From NCBI RefSeq assembly GCF_000002515.2, contig NC_006041.1:1302001-1366000 (forward strand): 64,000 bases of DNA, in the 5' to 3' direction. Of this stretch, positions 20,461-30,377 are shown one piece after another. The translations under genes were made by a program, and so were the position numbers. This DNA is from Kluyveromyces lactis. Its lineage: Eukaryota > Ascomycota > Saccharomycetes > Saccharomycetales > Saccharomycetaceae. The notes under the pieces are model-generated. The model had not been told where the DNA came from, did no database searches, and worked only from the letters and a program-made list of their open reading frames with translations. Within the stretch, counting starts at the first letter, position 1. Every line of letters begins with the position of its first letter.

Positions 20461-21663
20461 ATGGTGCTAAAATTCCAAGCTAATTGTCGCTCTTTGATTC
20501 GACCATTGTTTTCACGTTTTTATTCGGCTCCTGTTGATTATTCGCATGCTGTTATCGGTGCAGGTGTAGTCGGACTGGCTATTGCCAACGAACTTACCAA
20601 AGTCCCAGGCAATAAAGTGATTGTTTTGGAGAAGAATGCAAAGATTGGCCAAGAAACTTCGAGCCGTAATAGTGAGGTGATTCATGCTGGTTTGTATTAC
20701 CCAGTAGATTCGTTAAAAACGAAGTTTTGTATTGAAGGAAACCATATCATATACAATGAATTGAATCCCAGGAAGACTGGTGTCGATTGGCTGAAATGTG
20801 GTAAGTGGGTTGTGGCACAAACTGATTTCGAAGATGCATATGTTGAACGTATGTACTATAAAGCGAAATATGAGTTAAATCTTCCAGTAGAAATTTTGCC
20901 CAGTCACAAGACTCAATGGCAAGAGCCAGCTGTAATAGTCGAAAGAAGTGCACTTGTATCTCCAACCACGGGTATCATCGACTCACATTCTTTGATAGAA
21001 TACCTCTCTGCTATGGTTGATAACCAGGGGGGTGATACTGTGATTGGATCTGAAGTTAAGGATATTCAATTTTTAGGATCTAGCTACGCTCTCCAATGCG
21101 TGGAAACGCTGAATGGTACTGCAGAAGAAGTCGAGATTCGTGTAGAAAATGTTATCAACGCTGCTGGATTATATGCAGACAAGATTGCTAATATGATCTT
21201 ACCACCTGAACGTCAGGTAAAGCAATATTATGCCAAGGGCAATTATTTCACTTCGAAGACTCAAGTTCCAGCTGTGAGAAGATTGATCTATCCTGTGCCT
21301 CCCAGAAATGGCAAATCATTGGGAACTCATTTGACCATTGATTTAAATCATCAAGTGAGATTCGGTCCTGATCTTGAATATGTTGACTCTGCGGATGATC
21401 TGATCCCAAACCCGCTGAATATTGAAGACGCTGCCAAAACCATCACAAGATATTTCCCTCATCTGCAACCAGGTGAATTAGAGGCTTCATACTGCGGTAT
21501 CAGGCCTAAATTAGCAGCACCAGGTGACACAGAATTCAAAGATTTCTATATTAAAGAAGAAGAAGGATTCCCGGGGTTTGTTAACCTGCTAGGTATCGAA
21601 TCTCCAGGTTTAACGTCAAGTATCCCAATCGGGAGATACGTGAAGAAGATACTTCACGGTTAG
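20461..21663 (+). CDS. FAD-dependent L-2-hydroxyglutarate dehydrogenase-like enzyme
   Basis: From ATG 20461 the protein has 400 residues. A basic mitochondrial-type leader (MVLKFQANCRSLIRPLFSRF) precedes a Rossmann FAD motif GAGVVGLA at 33-40. Further DAO/L2HGDH-family marks are TSSRNSEVIHAGLYYP, the HLTIDLNHQVRFGPD segment and a C-terminal IESPGLTSS FAD-binding segment. The family oxidises L-2-hydroxyglutarate, a by-product of malate dehydrogenase, to 2-oxoglutarate, passing electrons to the quinone pool. I know of no orthologue in S. cerevisiae, so this is a gene retained in Kluyveromyces. It lies between MSS2 and KIN28. Substrate assignment rests on family likeness only; a related FAD oxidase is possible. 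Confidence 0.85.
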   Translation: MVLKFQANCRSLIRPLFSRFYSAPVDYSHAVIGAGVVGLAIANELTKVPGNKVIVLEKNAKIGQETSSRNSEVIHAGLYYPVDSLKTKFCIEGNHIIYNELNPRKTGVDWLKCGKWVVAQTDFEDAYVERMYYKAKYELNLPVEILPSHKTQWQEPAVIVERSALVSPTTGIIDSHSLIEYLSAMVDNQGGDTVIGSEVKDIQFLGSSYALQCVETLNGTAEEVEIRVENVINAAGLYADKIANMILPPERQVKQYYAKGNYFTSKTQVPAVRRLIYPVPPRNGKSLGTHLTIDLNHQVRFGPDLEYVDSADDLIPNPLNIEDAAKTITRYFPHLQPGELEASYCGIRPKLAAPGDTEFKDFYIKEEEGFPGFVNLLGIESPGLTSSIPIGRYVKKILHG

Positions 21664-21742
21664 GAATAACAGATAACATGCAATAATGAACTTTTTTTTC
21701 GTACATATCCTCGTATTCTATTCAAAATATATCTAGGTATTT

Positions 21743-22675
21743 TCATTTATTGAGCTTAGGAAGATCTTGTGGAAGTGTAGGCTCCGGCAATTCCTGGAAA
21801 TATTGACTTTGTAGACACTTGACTGCATCCCATCTCTTTTTAGGGTTCATTATCATCATCCCACTTATCAGTTCAAGTGCATTTTCCGTAGCCGCTATGA
21901 ATCTTCTTCTCAATTCCTCTCTCGATGGAGGTGGATATATTTGAATCTTATTATAATTGCTAAAACTAGAAACTTCAGGCCAATCCGCATCAGTAGGAGT
22001 TCCTAACGCACGGAATGTTACGTTTATCTGATCAACATCATCTTTCCCCGGCAAATAAGGAATTCTCAACATTAATTCTGCGAATATAACACCGACAGAC
22101 CAGATATCGACCGCAGAGGTGTAGTGTTTTGCACCAAATAAGAGCTCCGGTGCTCTGTACCATCTGGTAACAACGTTACTGGTCAAAATCTCCTGTGGTG
22201 ACGCCATTAGTCTGGCTAGACCAAAATCTGCGATTTTCAATTGACCATCAGGTGCTAATAGTAAATTATTTGGCTTCAAATCTCTATGAAGTATGAAGTT
22301 TCTATGACAATGGTGTACACCTCTCAAAGTCATTAGAATCCAGGACTTAATATCTGCTGGACTGAACATAATAGAAGTGTCCTTAATAATGATCTCCAAG
22401 TCGGCAGGTAGAAACTCCAACACTAAATTCAAATTATCGTTTGCCATGAAAACGTCTACTAATTCAATAACATTCACATGCTTCAACTCTTGTAGAAACT
22501 TCACTTCACGTAATGCTGACATGTCAAGTCCATCTTTGAACTGTGAGGTCTTGATCTCCTTCACCGCAATACTCCTTCCAGTGGACTTCTTAGTTCCCAA
22601 ATAAACCACGGCATACGTACCTTCACCAGCCTTTTTCTCCTTAGTATAGTCATCAACAGTAGATTTTAGGGTCAT
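21743..22675 (-). CDS. KIN28: TFIIH cyclin-dependent kinase Kin28 (CDK7)
   Basis: The 310-residue kinase matches S. cerevisiae Kin28 (306) along its whole length. Visible are the glycine loop GEGTYAV, Lys39, the NVIEL region, HRDLKPNN with Asp132, DFGLAR at 150-155, and the T-loop EILTSNVVTRWYRAPE with Thr165, the equivalent of CAK-phosphorylated Thr162. As part of TFIIH it phosphorylates Ser5 and Ser7 of the RNA polymerase II tail, with cyclin Ccl1 and Tfb3. The S. cerevisiae gene carries a short intron near its 5' end, as I remember. Here the frame is continuous. It is divergent from MRF1 across 234 bases. Confidence 0.96.
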   Translation of the reverse strand: MTLKSTVDDYTKEKKAGEGTYAVVYLGTKKSTGRSIAVKEIKTSQFKDGLDMSALREVKFLQELKHVNVIELVDVFMANDNLNLVLEFLPADLEIIIKDTSIMFSPADIKSWILMTLRGVHHCHRNFILHRDLKPNNLLLAPDGQLKIADFGLARLMASPQEILTSNVVTRWYRAPELLFGAKHYTSAVDIWSVGVIFAELMLRIPYLPGKDDVDQINVTFRALGTPTDADWPEVSSFSNYNKIQIYPPPSREELRRRFIAATENALELISGMMIMNPKKRWDAVKCLQSQYFQELPEPTLPQDLPKLNK

Positions 22676-22909
22676 GGTTTATAACTTCGAGCTCTACCGT
22701 ATGACAGAATCAGTTCCCAGATCCAACGATGACTTTAAACATCAAATGTCTATCTGCATGTTGGCAGAAGCTTGGACCTTTCTATATTAAATATGAAAAA
22801 TCTTTGAAAGTTTGATACATATTATGCTATGTAAAGGAAGAAGTGTATGGTGAATCAAAACGAAGTACCATCGGATCTTCAGAGTTAAAAACTACATTCG
22901 ATTGGGGAA

Positions 22910-24100
22910 ATGATCTCAAAATTGTTTGGAAGAGGAAAGTTCTTTCGAAACGTGGCTCTTCAAGTCAGATTTAACAGTTCTGAAGCCGTCGAATTTCGAC
23001 CATTGCACTCATCGCTAATATCAAGAGCAGAGCTGTATGTCAATGAATTGCGAGAGTTAGAGGACCTGTTGTCGCAGGGTGGATCCTTCGATCTTGAGAA
23101 ACAGAAGAATTTTGCCAAACTATCTACGATTGTGGATTCGTATTCCAAATACAGAGAAGAAGTCAATCAGTATAAAGAACTACAGGAGATACTGGAATTA
23201 GATCCATCATTACGAGAAGAAGCCGAAGCAGACATAGCAGCACTACTCCCAGATTTGAACAAGACAGGGGACTCTTTATTGAATAAACTCCTACCGCCTC
23301 ATCCTTTTGCAGATAAACCCAGTATATTAGAACTAAGGCCTGGTGTCGGTGGTTCTGAAGCTATGATATTCACTCAAGATCTGTTGAACATGTACATTAA
23401 CTATGCAAATTATCATAAATGGAAATGGAACCTAATATCAAAAACTGAGAACGCAAGCGGTAGCGGAGTCCTGGAAGCAATCTTGAATATAGATGAACCA
23501 GGTTCTTATGATAAATTGAAATTCGAAGCCGGAGTTCATCGTGTTCAAAGAGTGCCTGCCACAGAATCAAAGGGAAGAACTCATACTTCCACTGCGGCCG
23601 TCATTGTGCTACCCAAAATGGGTGAAGAAAGTGAATCTGATGCATACGAGAGGACTTTCAAGCCAGATGAGATTCGTATCGATGTCATGAGAGCCAGTGG
23701 TAAAGGTGGGCAGCATGTCAACACTACAGATTCTGCTGTCAGGTTGACACATTATCCATCAGGCATTGTGATTTCAATGCAGGAAGAAAGGTCTCAACAC
23801 AGAAACAAAGCCAAAGCCTTTGCTATCCTACGAGCAAGGTTGGCCGAAAAGGAAAGGCTTGAGAAAGAGGAGAAAGAGAGGAATGCAAGGAAAGATCAAG
23901 TTTCCACGACAGACAGATCTGACAAGATCAGAACTTATAATTACCCACAGAATAGAATCACGGACCATAGATGTGGCTTCACACTATATGATATCGAGGG
24001 GGTCATGAAGGGTGAGAGGCTAGATGATGTAATTGATGCTATGGACGCGTTTAGTTCTGAGCAGAAGGCTAAGCAATTACTTCAGGACATGTCAGCTTGA
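22910..24100 (+). CDS. MRF1: Mitochondrial translation release factor 1
   Basis: The 396-residue class-I release factor carries the GGQ peptidyl-hydrolysis motif at 266-268 in SGKGGQHVNTTDSAVR, with the RF family stretches VHRVQRVPATESKGR and RTYNYPQNRITDHR. The leader (MISKLFGRGKFFRNVALQVRF) is a mitochondrial presequence. It ends mitochondrial protein synthesis at UAA and UAG. It is followed in the same direction by ROG1, as in S. cerevisiae (YGL143C-YGL144C). Confidence 0.96.
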   Translation: MISKLFGRGKFFRNVALQVRFNSSEAVEFRPLHSSLISRAELYVNELRELEDLLSQGGSFDLEKQKNFAKLSTIVDSYSKYREEVNQYKELQEILELDPSLREEAEADIAALLPDLNKTGDSLLNKLLPPHPFADKPSILELRPGVGGSEAMIFTQDLLNMYINYANYHKWKWNLISKTENASGSGVLEAILNIDEPGSYDKLKFEAGVHRVQRVPATESKGRTHTSTAAVIVLPKMGEESESDAYERTFKPDEIRIDVMRASGKGGQHVNTTDSAVRLTHYPSGIVISMQEERSQHRNKAKAFAILRARLAEKERLEKEEKERNARKDQVSTTDRSDKIRTYNYPQNRITDHRCGFTLYDIEGVMKGERLDDVIDAMDAFSSEQKAKQLLQDMSA

Positions 24101-24333
24101 TCAAATATTCAGTTGGAAACACCGTTCTGCGCCAGGGAATGATAATTGGATTTACACTGTAAATAGTATAAAATAAAGTTGCATATATGTATAGAAGAAA
24201 GCACCCTGAACATCAATCTAGTGTGAAACCTCACTCGAGGGTACGTATTGGTGTATAGTGTGTTGCTGTTTCTCACCCAGTTCTTTATACGAACCATTAT
24301 ACGATTTTTGACTGGAGAAATTGAAGTGTCAAA

Positions 24334-26367
24334 ATGCAAAGTATGCTTAGATACATAATCCCTTCAACGATGAGACAAAATGCAAAGCACCAACGGGATC
24401 AGTGGTTAAAAATGACTGCATCAGATCATGATATCATGTACCATTTCCAGTCGTCGTTGCGAATAGGGGAGCTAGAGCGATATATTTTCACTTATGACCT
24501 TTATATGGGAGATGAGATACCCAGTGATTTAACGTTGGATTCATTGTGGTTGAAGATCAAAAACATTGAAAACGTGACGCTCAGGGCAGCGTATTTGATG
24601 GGGCCCTACGTGTTGTACGCGGATGTGCGAACGAAGGATTACCACCACAAACAAAGATTATTCATTTCTGCTGATCAACCTCAGTTTGAGTCTAATATTC
24701 AACCGCAACAGGATTTTATTGCGGAGCTTTCATTGCACAACTTGAAGAAACGGTACGTATGGATTGTTGACATTGCAAGCCAAATCTTATTTACCAAACA
24801 GGCATCGATAAACTTTTCTATCACCGTAGGTGGTAGTAAGGAATCAATAAGTGTGGACTCAGCAAGAAATATCCAGTTGGGGGTACAGAGTTCAAGAATG
24901 AAAGTGGATAGACTGACTACCGCAGATCTTTGGAATGCATCGTTGCTTTCAAAGAGTGTTTTTGGTAGGCGAAAAGAGCATCTCGTCATTCTTACGCATG
25001 GCTTACACTCTAACGTTACGTCGGATTTATTTTATATCAAGGAACAGATTGAGAAGACTCAAAACCAACATGAGGAAATGCTAGTTGTGAAAGGATTCAC
25101 CGACAATGTATGCAAGACAGAGAAAGGCATAAAATGGCTAGGGACCCGGTTGGCCGAACATATAGTTCATAACCTATACAATGATGCTACTGTAAAAATT
25201 TCATTCATTGGACATTCATTAGGCGGATTGGTTCAATCCTTCGCAATTGCTTATATCTCTTACAACTATCCAAAGTTTTTTGAACAGGTTGAACCTGTAA
25301 ACTTCATAACAATGGCATCTCCCATGCTTGGGATTGTTAGTGACAACGCAGTTTATATCCAGCGGCTATTGGCAATGGGTATTGCCGGTAAGACGGGACA
25401 GGATCTCAGCCTACAAACATACAATGGACTTAAACAGCCTCTTCTACAAACTTTATCCAGCTCGTCTGCTTTGAGAAGGATTCTAAAATGCTTTAAAAGC
25501 TGCACAGTGTATGCAAATGCTTGCAATGATGGAATTGTACCATTATACACATCCGCACTATTATTTCTAGATTATGATGATATTTTGGATAAGCTTAACA
25601 TGAATACTGAAGATTTACAGACAGACTTCTTTCAAAGGAACTTCATCTCTCCGCTAACTAAGGCCATGGATATATTGATGCCTCAGAGGGTCTCACAAAA
25701 CGGAACAAAGATACCTGTGGCATCGATGCTTGATTCTGCATACTCAGTATTGATTCCTCCACTACCTGACAAATCTTATATAACTGATCCGAAAACAAGG
25801 AAAGACGTTGTAGTACATGATAAAGTATACAGCGGACAGGATATTCCAGATCATCAATCTAATAGCCAATTGGAGGTCATGAATAGCTCAAATGTTCTAC
25901 TTAAAACATTTAACATAGCTTTTGGCGGGCAGTATAAAAAATTGGAGGAACAAATAGCAAGAAATTGGCATAAAGACGTCAAATGGAGGAAAGTCATTAT
26001 AAATTTGAAGCCTGATGCTCACAACAATATCATCACCAGAAGAAGGTTCTCTAATGCGTACGGTTGGCCGGTGGTTGATCATTTAACTGAAACTCACTTC
26101 TTGAATGACGATAAATCTTCACGATCATGGAAACTGGATCCTATCTCGAAGGACGAAGATTTTGACTGGATTGTAAAGCCAACGGTAGATAGCGTATTCG
26201 ACGTAGGTCCAACGGGCATGATTTGTACTTTTGGGGAAATGTTGGAAAATCTGAAAACGTCCACACTGGAAGGTATGACCGAAAGCACTGTGCCAACGTC
26301 GTACAGCCAGGAAGAATTGTTTAAATATGAAGACTGTTTGGATAGGGATGGCGGAATACTTCCTTAA
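24334..26367 (+). CDS. ROG1: DUF676 serine lipase Rog1
   Basis: The 677-residue alpha/beta hydrolase has the nucleophile elbow GHSLGG with Ser295. Upstream is the oxyanion-region segment HLVILTHGLHSN typical of the Rog1/Lpl1 group. S. cerevisiae Rog1 (685) is a monoacylglycerol lipase first found as a suppressor of loss of glycogen synthase kinase 3 function. The position between MRF1 and TIP20 matches YGL144C. It converges on TIP20 with only four bases between stop codons, so the 3' UTRs must overlap. Confidence 0.93.
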   Translation: MQSMLRYIIPSTMRQNAKHQRDQWLKMTASDHDIMYHFQSSLRIGELERYIFTYDLYMGDEIPSDLTLDSLWLKIKNIENVTLRAAYLMGPYVLYADVRTKDYHHKQRLFISADQPQFESNIQPQQDFIAELSLHNLKKRYVWIVDIASQILFTKQASINFSITVGGSKESISVDSARNIQLGVQSSRMKVDRLTTADLWNASLLSKSVFGRRKEHLVILTHGLHSNVTSDLFYIKEQIEKTQNQHEEMLVVKGFTDNVCKTEKGIKWLGTRLAEHIVHNLYNDATVKISFIGHSLGGLVQSFAIAYISYNYPKFFEQVEPVNFITMASPMLGIVSDNAVYIQRLLAMGIAGKTGQDLSLQTYNGLKQPLLQTLSSSSALRRILKCFKSCTVYANACNDGIVPLYTSALLFLDYDDILDKLNMNTEDLQTDFFQRNFISPLTKAMDILMPQRVSQNGTKIPVASMLDSAYSVLIPPLPDKSYITDPKTRKDVVVHDKVYSGQDIPDHQSNSQLEVMNSSNVLLKTFNIAFGGQYKKLEEQIARNWHKDVKWRKVIINLKPDAHNNIITRRRFSNAYGWPVVDHLTETHFLNDDKSSRSWKLDPISKDEDFDWIVKPTVDSVFDVGPTGMICTFGEMLENLKTSTLEGMTESTVPTSYSQEELFKYEDCLDRDGGILP

Positions 26368-26371
26368 TTAT

Positions 26372-28381
26372 TTATAGAATTTTGTATAATGCATAATCTA
26401 ATTCAGAGTTAGAAATGTATTTTAAGCCTAGTGCATCTCTCACTTCAAGATAGTCTTGGGATTGTGACATATATCCTTTACTCAAAAAAGGAAGTACTTG
26501 AGATTTGCCGTTGTACTTTAGGCTTAAGACTTTCATGAACTCTTCAAATTCTTCTTCTTGAACACATTGTGGAACATCATCTAGTTGTAATACAGTTTTC
26601 AACTCTCCATAATCAAGCATGACTTGTTTTAATCCATTTTCAGAGAAGTTATTAACTTTGACAACGTAGTCTTTCAAGTAAAATATCCATTGCGTAAGTA
26701 AACCATGGAAAATGGAAATAGAAATATTTGTTGGCAACTTTAACAGAGCAAATTCAGCCTTAAGCTTGGATGATTTCTGGATCGCGCCTATCAACTCAGT
26801 TGAACATTGAGCCGGAGGGTTAGAAATCTCCTGCCATTTGCTGAGTCTAAAGTAGGGACTGAGAGAGGCTTTTAATATTTTCTTCCACCTATGAATGATT
26901 GATTCCCTTACTGTCACGACTGTTTCTTCCAGAGCTGAGAAGGATTCCGTAAAGATACTTGGATAAGTCGAGTTACTCAATTTGTTGAAAATATATGTCA
27001 ACTCAATAAATGCTGGTTTGAAGCGAAGTTCAGACACACATTGTTCAAGAAGAACTATATTGTGTAGCTTCAAGAAAGTGATTTCCAGTTGTTTTTCTTC
27101 CGGAAGCAATGATAAGGCTGGGTCTGGCGATATTATGAATTTGTTGTACCTGCTCACAAGCTCCAAGAATATTCTACTGACGATCTGGAGCTTGTACGAG
27201 TTTAGATGATAATAATCGATATTGAAACAAGGTTCAAAATATTGATACATGCTTTCTAAAAGCTTCACCAAATCGGCACCATTGGTAAGAAGAGCAGAGG
27301 ATACAATTTTTTCATATTGATCTAGTGTGGAATCCAATTCAAATTCTAACCAAGCTTCTAGGACTTTTGTAGGTAACAAGGACACTAAACCAATGCCGGT
27401 GTAATAATGTTTTTTGATCAACGCATTGTCATTAATGAAAATTTGGGATATTAGGACAATCATTGTCCTAAGGTTTTCATTCGTTTGATTTTCCGATATA
27501 TTTAACAAAGTTTGGGTGATTTTATTTCTTATTGGATTCAATGTATGGTTGATGAATTGCTCATGAACGAATTCCTTTGTGAGACCTGACTTTTCATCGC
27601 AGAATATGTCGATACAGCGAAACAACTTTGTTTCTAAATATCTATCAAGGAATTTGAAATAAAGCTCGATACTCTGCTTTTGCTGACCTGAATCCTCAAA
27701 CTTTGGATTGGAAAAATGGTACATGAACTTGATTAAAAAGTTATGGGAGATACCTTGGAAATTCCAATATTGCCTATTTTCATTATCATCACTAGAATCA
27801 TCTAACCATAACGTCTGTAAATTGAATAGTGTTGAAGATTGCTGACGAATATCGTGTATGATTTTCTTGGAGCTGACAAAATAGTCTGTGTCCCATTTAC
27901 TGTTTAATAAGTCTTGTTTGAACTTTTCCATAAGTTCCTTAGCAATCGCTTCAAGTAAAGAGTTGAATCGCGTTATCACTTCCATGGATTCAATTCCAAG
28001 CGATACTATTCGCTGTTTCAAAGTTGAGAGATGCTCCAAGTCAACACTCTGTAGCTGCTCAGTCGAGACTTTCTCAATTTCTTCTATCACCTCAGTTTCA
28101 TGGCGAAACACTTCCTTTTGCCTGAACAAATTTTCAATCTGATCTAATACTTGCAAACGACCGTACTTCAATCGTAGTGGTTCTATATGTGCTATATTTG
28201 AAATCGAAGATATTTCTGCCGTTGCATCATCTAGCCTTTTCTCGATAAGATCCATTTGGTTAATGAAATCATCTTCCTCATCTTTCAACTGTTTCAGCCT
28301 TTCTGCTAATTCATCTCTTTTTGAGCTCACCTCTTTAATGTGCGAATCAATGTTAATAAGATCCTGGATTGATTGCAGCAT
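26372..28381 (-). CDS. TIP20: Dsl1 tethering-complex subunit Tip20
   Basis: Starting at ATG 28381 the protein has 669 residues (S. cerevisiae 701). The N-terminal 120 residues are strongly coiled-coil (SHIKEVSSKRDELAERLKQL). The rest is helical, as in the RINT1/Tip20 tethering fold. With Dsl1 and Sec39 it captures COPI vesicles at the ER through the SNARE Ufe1. The frame is open ten codons further upstream but without an ATG, and the chosen start gives the family N-terminus (SIQDLINIDS). Synteny with YGL145W supports the call. Confidence 0.92.
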   Translation of the reverse strand: MLQSIQDLINIDSHIKEVSSKRDELAERLKQLKDEEDDFINQMDLIEKRLDDATAEISSISNIAHIEPLRLKYGRLQVLDQIENLFRQKEVFRHETEVIEEIEKVSTEQLQSVDLEHLSTLKQRIVSLGIESMEVITRFNSLLEAIAKELMEKFKQDLLNSKWDTDYFVSSKKIIHDIRQQSSTLFNLQTLWLDDSSDDNENRQYWNFQGISHNFLIKFMYHFSNPKFEDSGQQKQSIELYFKFLDRYLETKLFRCIDIFCDEKSGLTKEFVHEQFINHTLNPIRNKITQTLLNISENQTNENLRTMIVLISQIFINDNALIKKHYYTGIGLVSLLPTKVLEAWLEFELDSTLDQYEKIVSSALLTNGADLVKLLESMYQYFEPCFNIDYYHLNSYKLQIVSRIFLELVSRYNKFIISPDPALSLLPEEKQLEITFLKLHNIVLLEQCVSELRFKPAFIELTYIFNKLSNSTYPSIFTESFSALEETVVTVRESIIHRWKKILKASLSPYFRLSKWQEISNPPAQCSTELIGAIQKSSKLKAEFALLKLPTNISISIFHGLLTQWIFYLKDYVVKVNNFSENGLKQVMLDYGELKTVLQLDDVPQCVQEEEFEEFMKVLSLKYNGKSQVLPFLSKGYMSQSQDYLEVRDALGLKYISNSELDYALYKIL

Positions 28382-28783
28382 CTTGAGAAGGTGCGTTGCT
28401 GAGTATAACAAGAATAATGGGCATCAATTGTTGTTGGATACACTCAGTAAGTCCTTCAATTCACTTCATTCCTTCCAAAGAAGCTGCTGTTATATCTCTG
28501 TCAGGTTCCGAAAGTCTCCAATTTCCGGGTAATCTTATTTACCTCATAATATGTCCCGACGTTGAGTAACTCATCCTTGACTACAATGCTGGCTAAAGGA
28601 CCCATCCATAGTCCAAATATACAGGGATTGAACTGCTGTGAAACTGCTATTTTAGAGAGATACCACCTTATCAACTGCTACTTTTGGAGGGTTTACTGTT
28701 TTCCCAGCCGGATTGACGATAAAAACGGTAGGATTTTCTCTTTTCGGTATGGGGAACGAAAAATGTACTTTTTCAGAAATTAC
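28382..28783. other. Intergenic region before the tRNA gene
   Basis: The 402 bases hold the TIP20 promoter and the 5' flank of the tRNA-Ala gene. Short plus-strand frames here are not convincing. No repeat element was seen near the tRNA, a place where yeast retroelements often insert. Confidence 0.5.
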
Positions 28784-28856
28784 GGGCGTGTGGCGTAGTT
28801 GGTAGCGCGCTCCCTTAGCATGGGAGAGGTCTTCGGTTCGACTCCGGACTCGTCCA
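28784..28856 (+). tRNA. tRNA-Ala (anticodon AGC)
   Basis: The 73-base sequence begins GGGCGTG and ends CGTCC plus the discriminator A. It folds as a cloverleaf with anticodon loop TTAGCAT (AGC, read as IGC) between CTCCC and GGGAG. G3-U70, the alanine identity pair, is present. Box A (TGGCGTAGTTGG) and box B (GGTTCGACTCC) are clear, and a T-run for Pol III termination follows at 28857-28867. It is almost identical to the S. cerevisiae tRNA-Ala(AGC), the first tRNA ever sequenced. No intron is present. Confidence 0.98.
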
Positions 28857-29094
28857 TTTTCTTTTTTGTCTTGAACGACAACATTGCATTCGAAGCGTAT
28901 AAAGACCTTCCCTCCAAGCTAGTAGTTGATGCAGTCTTGATTTTTTGGACGCTTCATCGACGTGAGGAAGAGTACCGGTTTGTGTTGGTCAGCAATGTTA
29001 CAAACGGGATTGAAACGATACTTATGAAAGGTATATAAAAGTGCGTTAATTTGGGAGGCCGCCGCGGGAGGCCAGGACGTGGAAACCGTTACTA

Positions 29095-29928
29095 TTATTT
29101 GTGTTGGGTAGTATCCTGCGGCGTAGGCAAATCTGCATCATTCTCACTATCACTTTCTTTTTCTAAGTCTATCTCTTCCGCTTCTTCCTCGTCTTCCTCG
29201 TCTTCTTCAGGTCCCAAAGATTCCGCTTGCGATTCACCCTCGTCGTTCTTAACGTCAGAAGCAGTAGATTTCTTTGGATCCCTTTTCAGTTTCTTCTTTT
29301 CAGGAGCAGTTTCCTCACCTTCACCATCATCTACATCGTCTTCTTCTGCAAGATCTTCTTCAGCGTCCTCATCTGCCTCTTCATCCTCATCCTCATCCTC
29401 CTCCTCTTCTTCCTCTTCCTCAGGCTCTTCTTGTTCCGGAGGATAGAACTCTTCTTCACCCTCATTATCCCAAACGATATTAAACCTAGTAACTCTTGGT
29501 TTCTCAGCAAGGATATTTCTCACCACATGATCAATAGGCACTTTCTGAGGTGGGTTCTCTCTCAATTCTTCCAAATCGTATTCGTTGTTTACGTAGTACC
29601 CAACCCTTACAAACTCTTTACCATTATAAGAGCACGATAGTAAAATCACAGTAACACTGACCAATTCACTAGCAGGAATCAGATCTGGTGAAGGTGCATC
29701 TGCCACGAATTTGAACTTGTTGATACCAACGGGTATAGGACCCACCAGGATAGAATCCAATTCTTGATCATGGTCAAGTGATCTAGAAGAACCAACATAC
29801 GTCAATTTCCATTCCAAATCGTGTTTTAATGGCTCAAGACATTCAAAAGTGATTTCAAATTCATAAGGGTCTGTGAACTTGGCTGGATTGTTCAATACCT
29901 TGATTCCTAAAAGTGATACAATAGACAT
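29095..29928 (-). CDS. ASF1: Histone H3-H4 chaperone Asf1
   Basis: The 277-residue protein (S. cerevisiae 279) has the conserved immunoglobulin-like core at 1-155 ([47 protein letters not shown]). A very acidic tail rich in Glu and Asp fills most of the remaining 120 residues. Asf1 hands H3-H4 to CAF-1, HIR and Rtt109. The tail is encoded by a biased GAA/GAT repeat-like tract at about 29150-29450, which leaves long open frames on the opposite strand that are not genes. It matches YJL115W and begins the chromosome X/XI synteny block. Confidence 0.97.
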   Translation of the reverse strand: MSIVSLLGIKVLNNPAKFTDPYEFEITFECLEPLKHDLEWKLTYVGSSRSLDHDQELDSILVGPIPVGINKFKFVADAPSPDLIPASELVSVTVILLSCSYNGKEFVRVGYYVNNEYDLEELRENPPQKVPIDHVVRNILAEKPRVTRFNIVWDNEGEEEFYPPEQEEPEEEEEEEEDEDEDEEADEDAEEDLAEEDDVDDGEGEETAPEKKKLKRDPKKSTASDVKNDEGESQAESLGPEEDEEDEEEAEEIDLEKESDSENDADLPTPQDTTQHK

Positions 29929-30377
29929 GACCGAAAAACCGCTGTAACTAATATAATGATCCCTACAGTAACTCTCCCGATGCCTTGATACGTAGTCACT
30001 GGATTAACAAAGCTTGTTCTTAGAGCAATGCTTTTGTTAAGGTTATGTGATGTGATGTATAATCTTTTTTTCTATCTTTATATTGAATAGTTGAAAAGTT
30101 TAAAAGAAAGCGCGTCGCGTGAAGTTTTCAATCAGACAAAGAAAAAGACCGGTAGGAGAGAACGTTGAATCAACAAGGGCTGCTGTAGGTTGATAACACT
30201 CTAACAACAGTAGCTCGATAATAATACGATCAAAAGTTTTATTGAATGAAACAAAAAAAAAAAAAGAGATATAGAAGTGAATATACATACCTTATGTAAA
30301 ATTGAAGTTCAAGGTGAAGGAAGATGCAATGTAGAGGGGAAGCCGCAGCACGGCCATTTCCCCTTCTTTTTTTTTTG
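29929..30377. other. Intergenic region, ASF1 promoter and NIPA gene 3' flank
   Basis: The 449 bases contain the upstream region of ASF1 and the terminator side of the next gene. T-rich or A-rich runs stand near 30065, 30250 and 30368. Nothing else was recognised. Confidence 0.5.

Noticed and set aside
21743-22675. Intron in KIN28 as in S. cerevisiae
   Set aside because: The frame is continuous from ATG to stop with the correct N-terminal domain, so no intron is needed.
29051-29640. Plus-strand frames opposite the ASF1 acidic tail
   Set aside because: The Glu/Asp repeat reads as Ser/Leu repeats on the other strand; this is a coding artefact.
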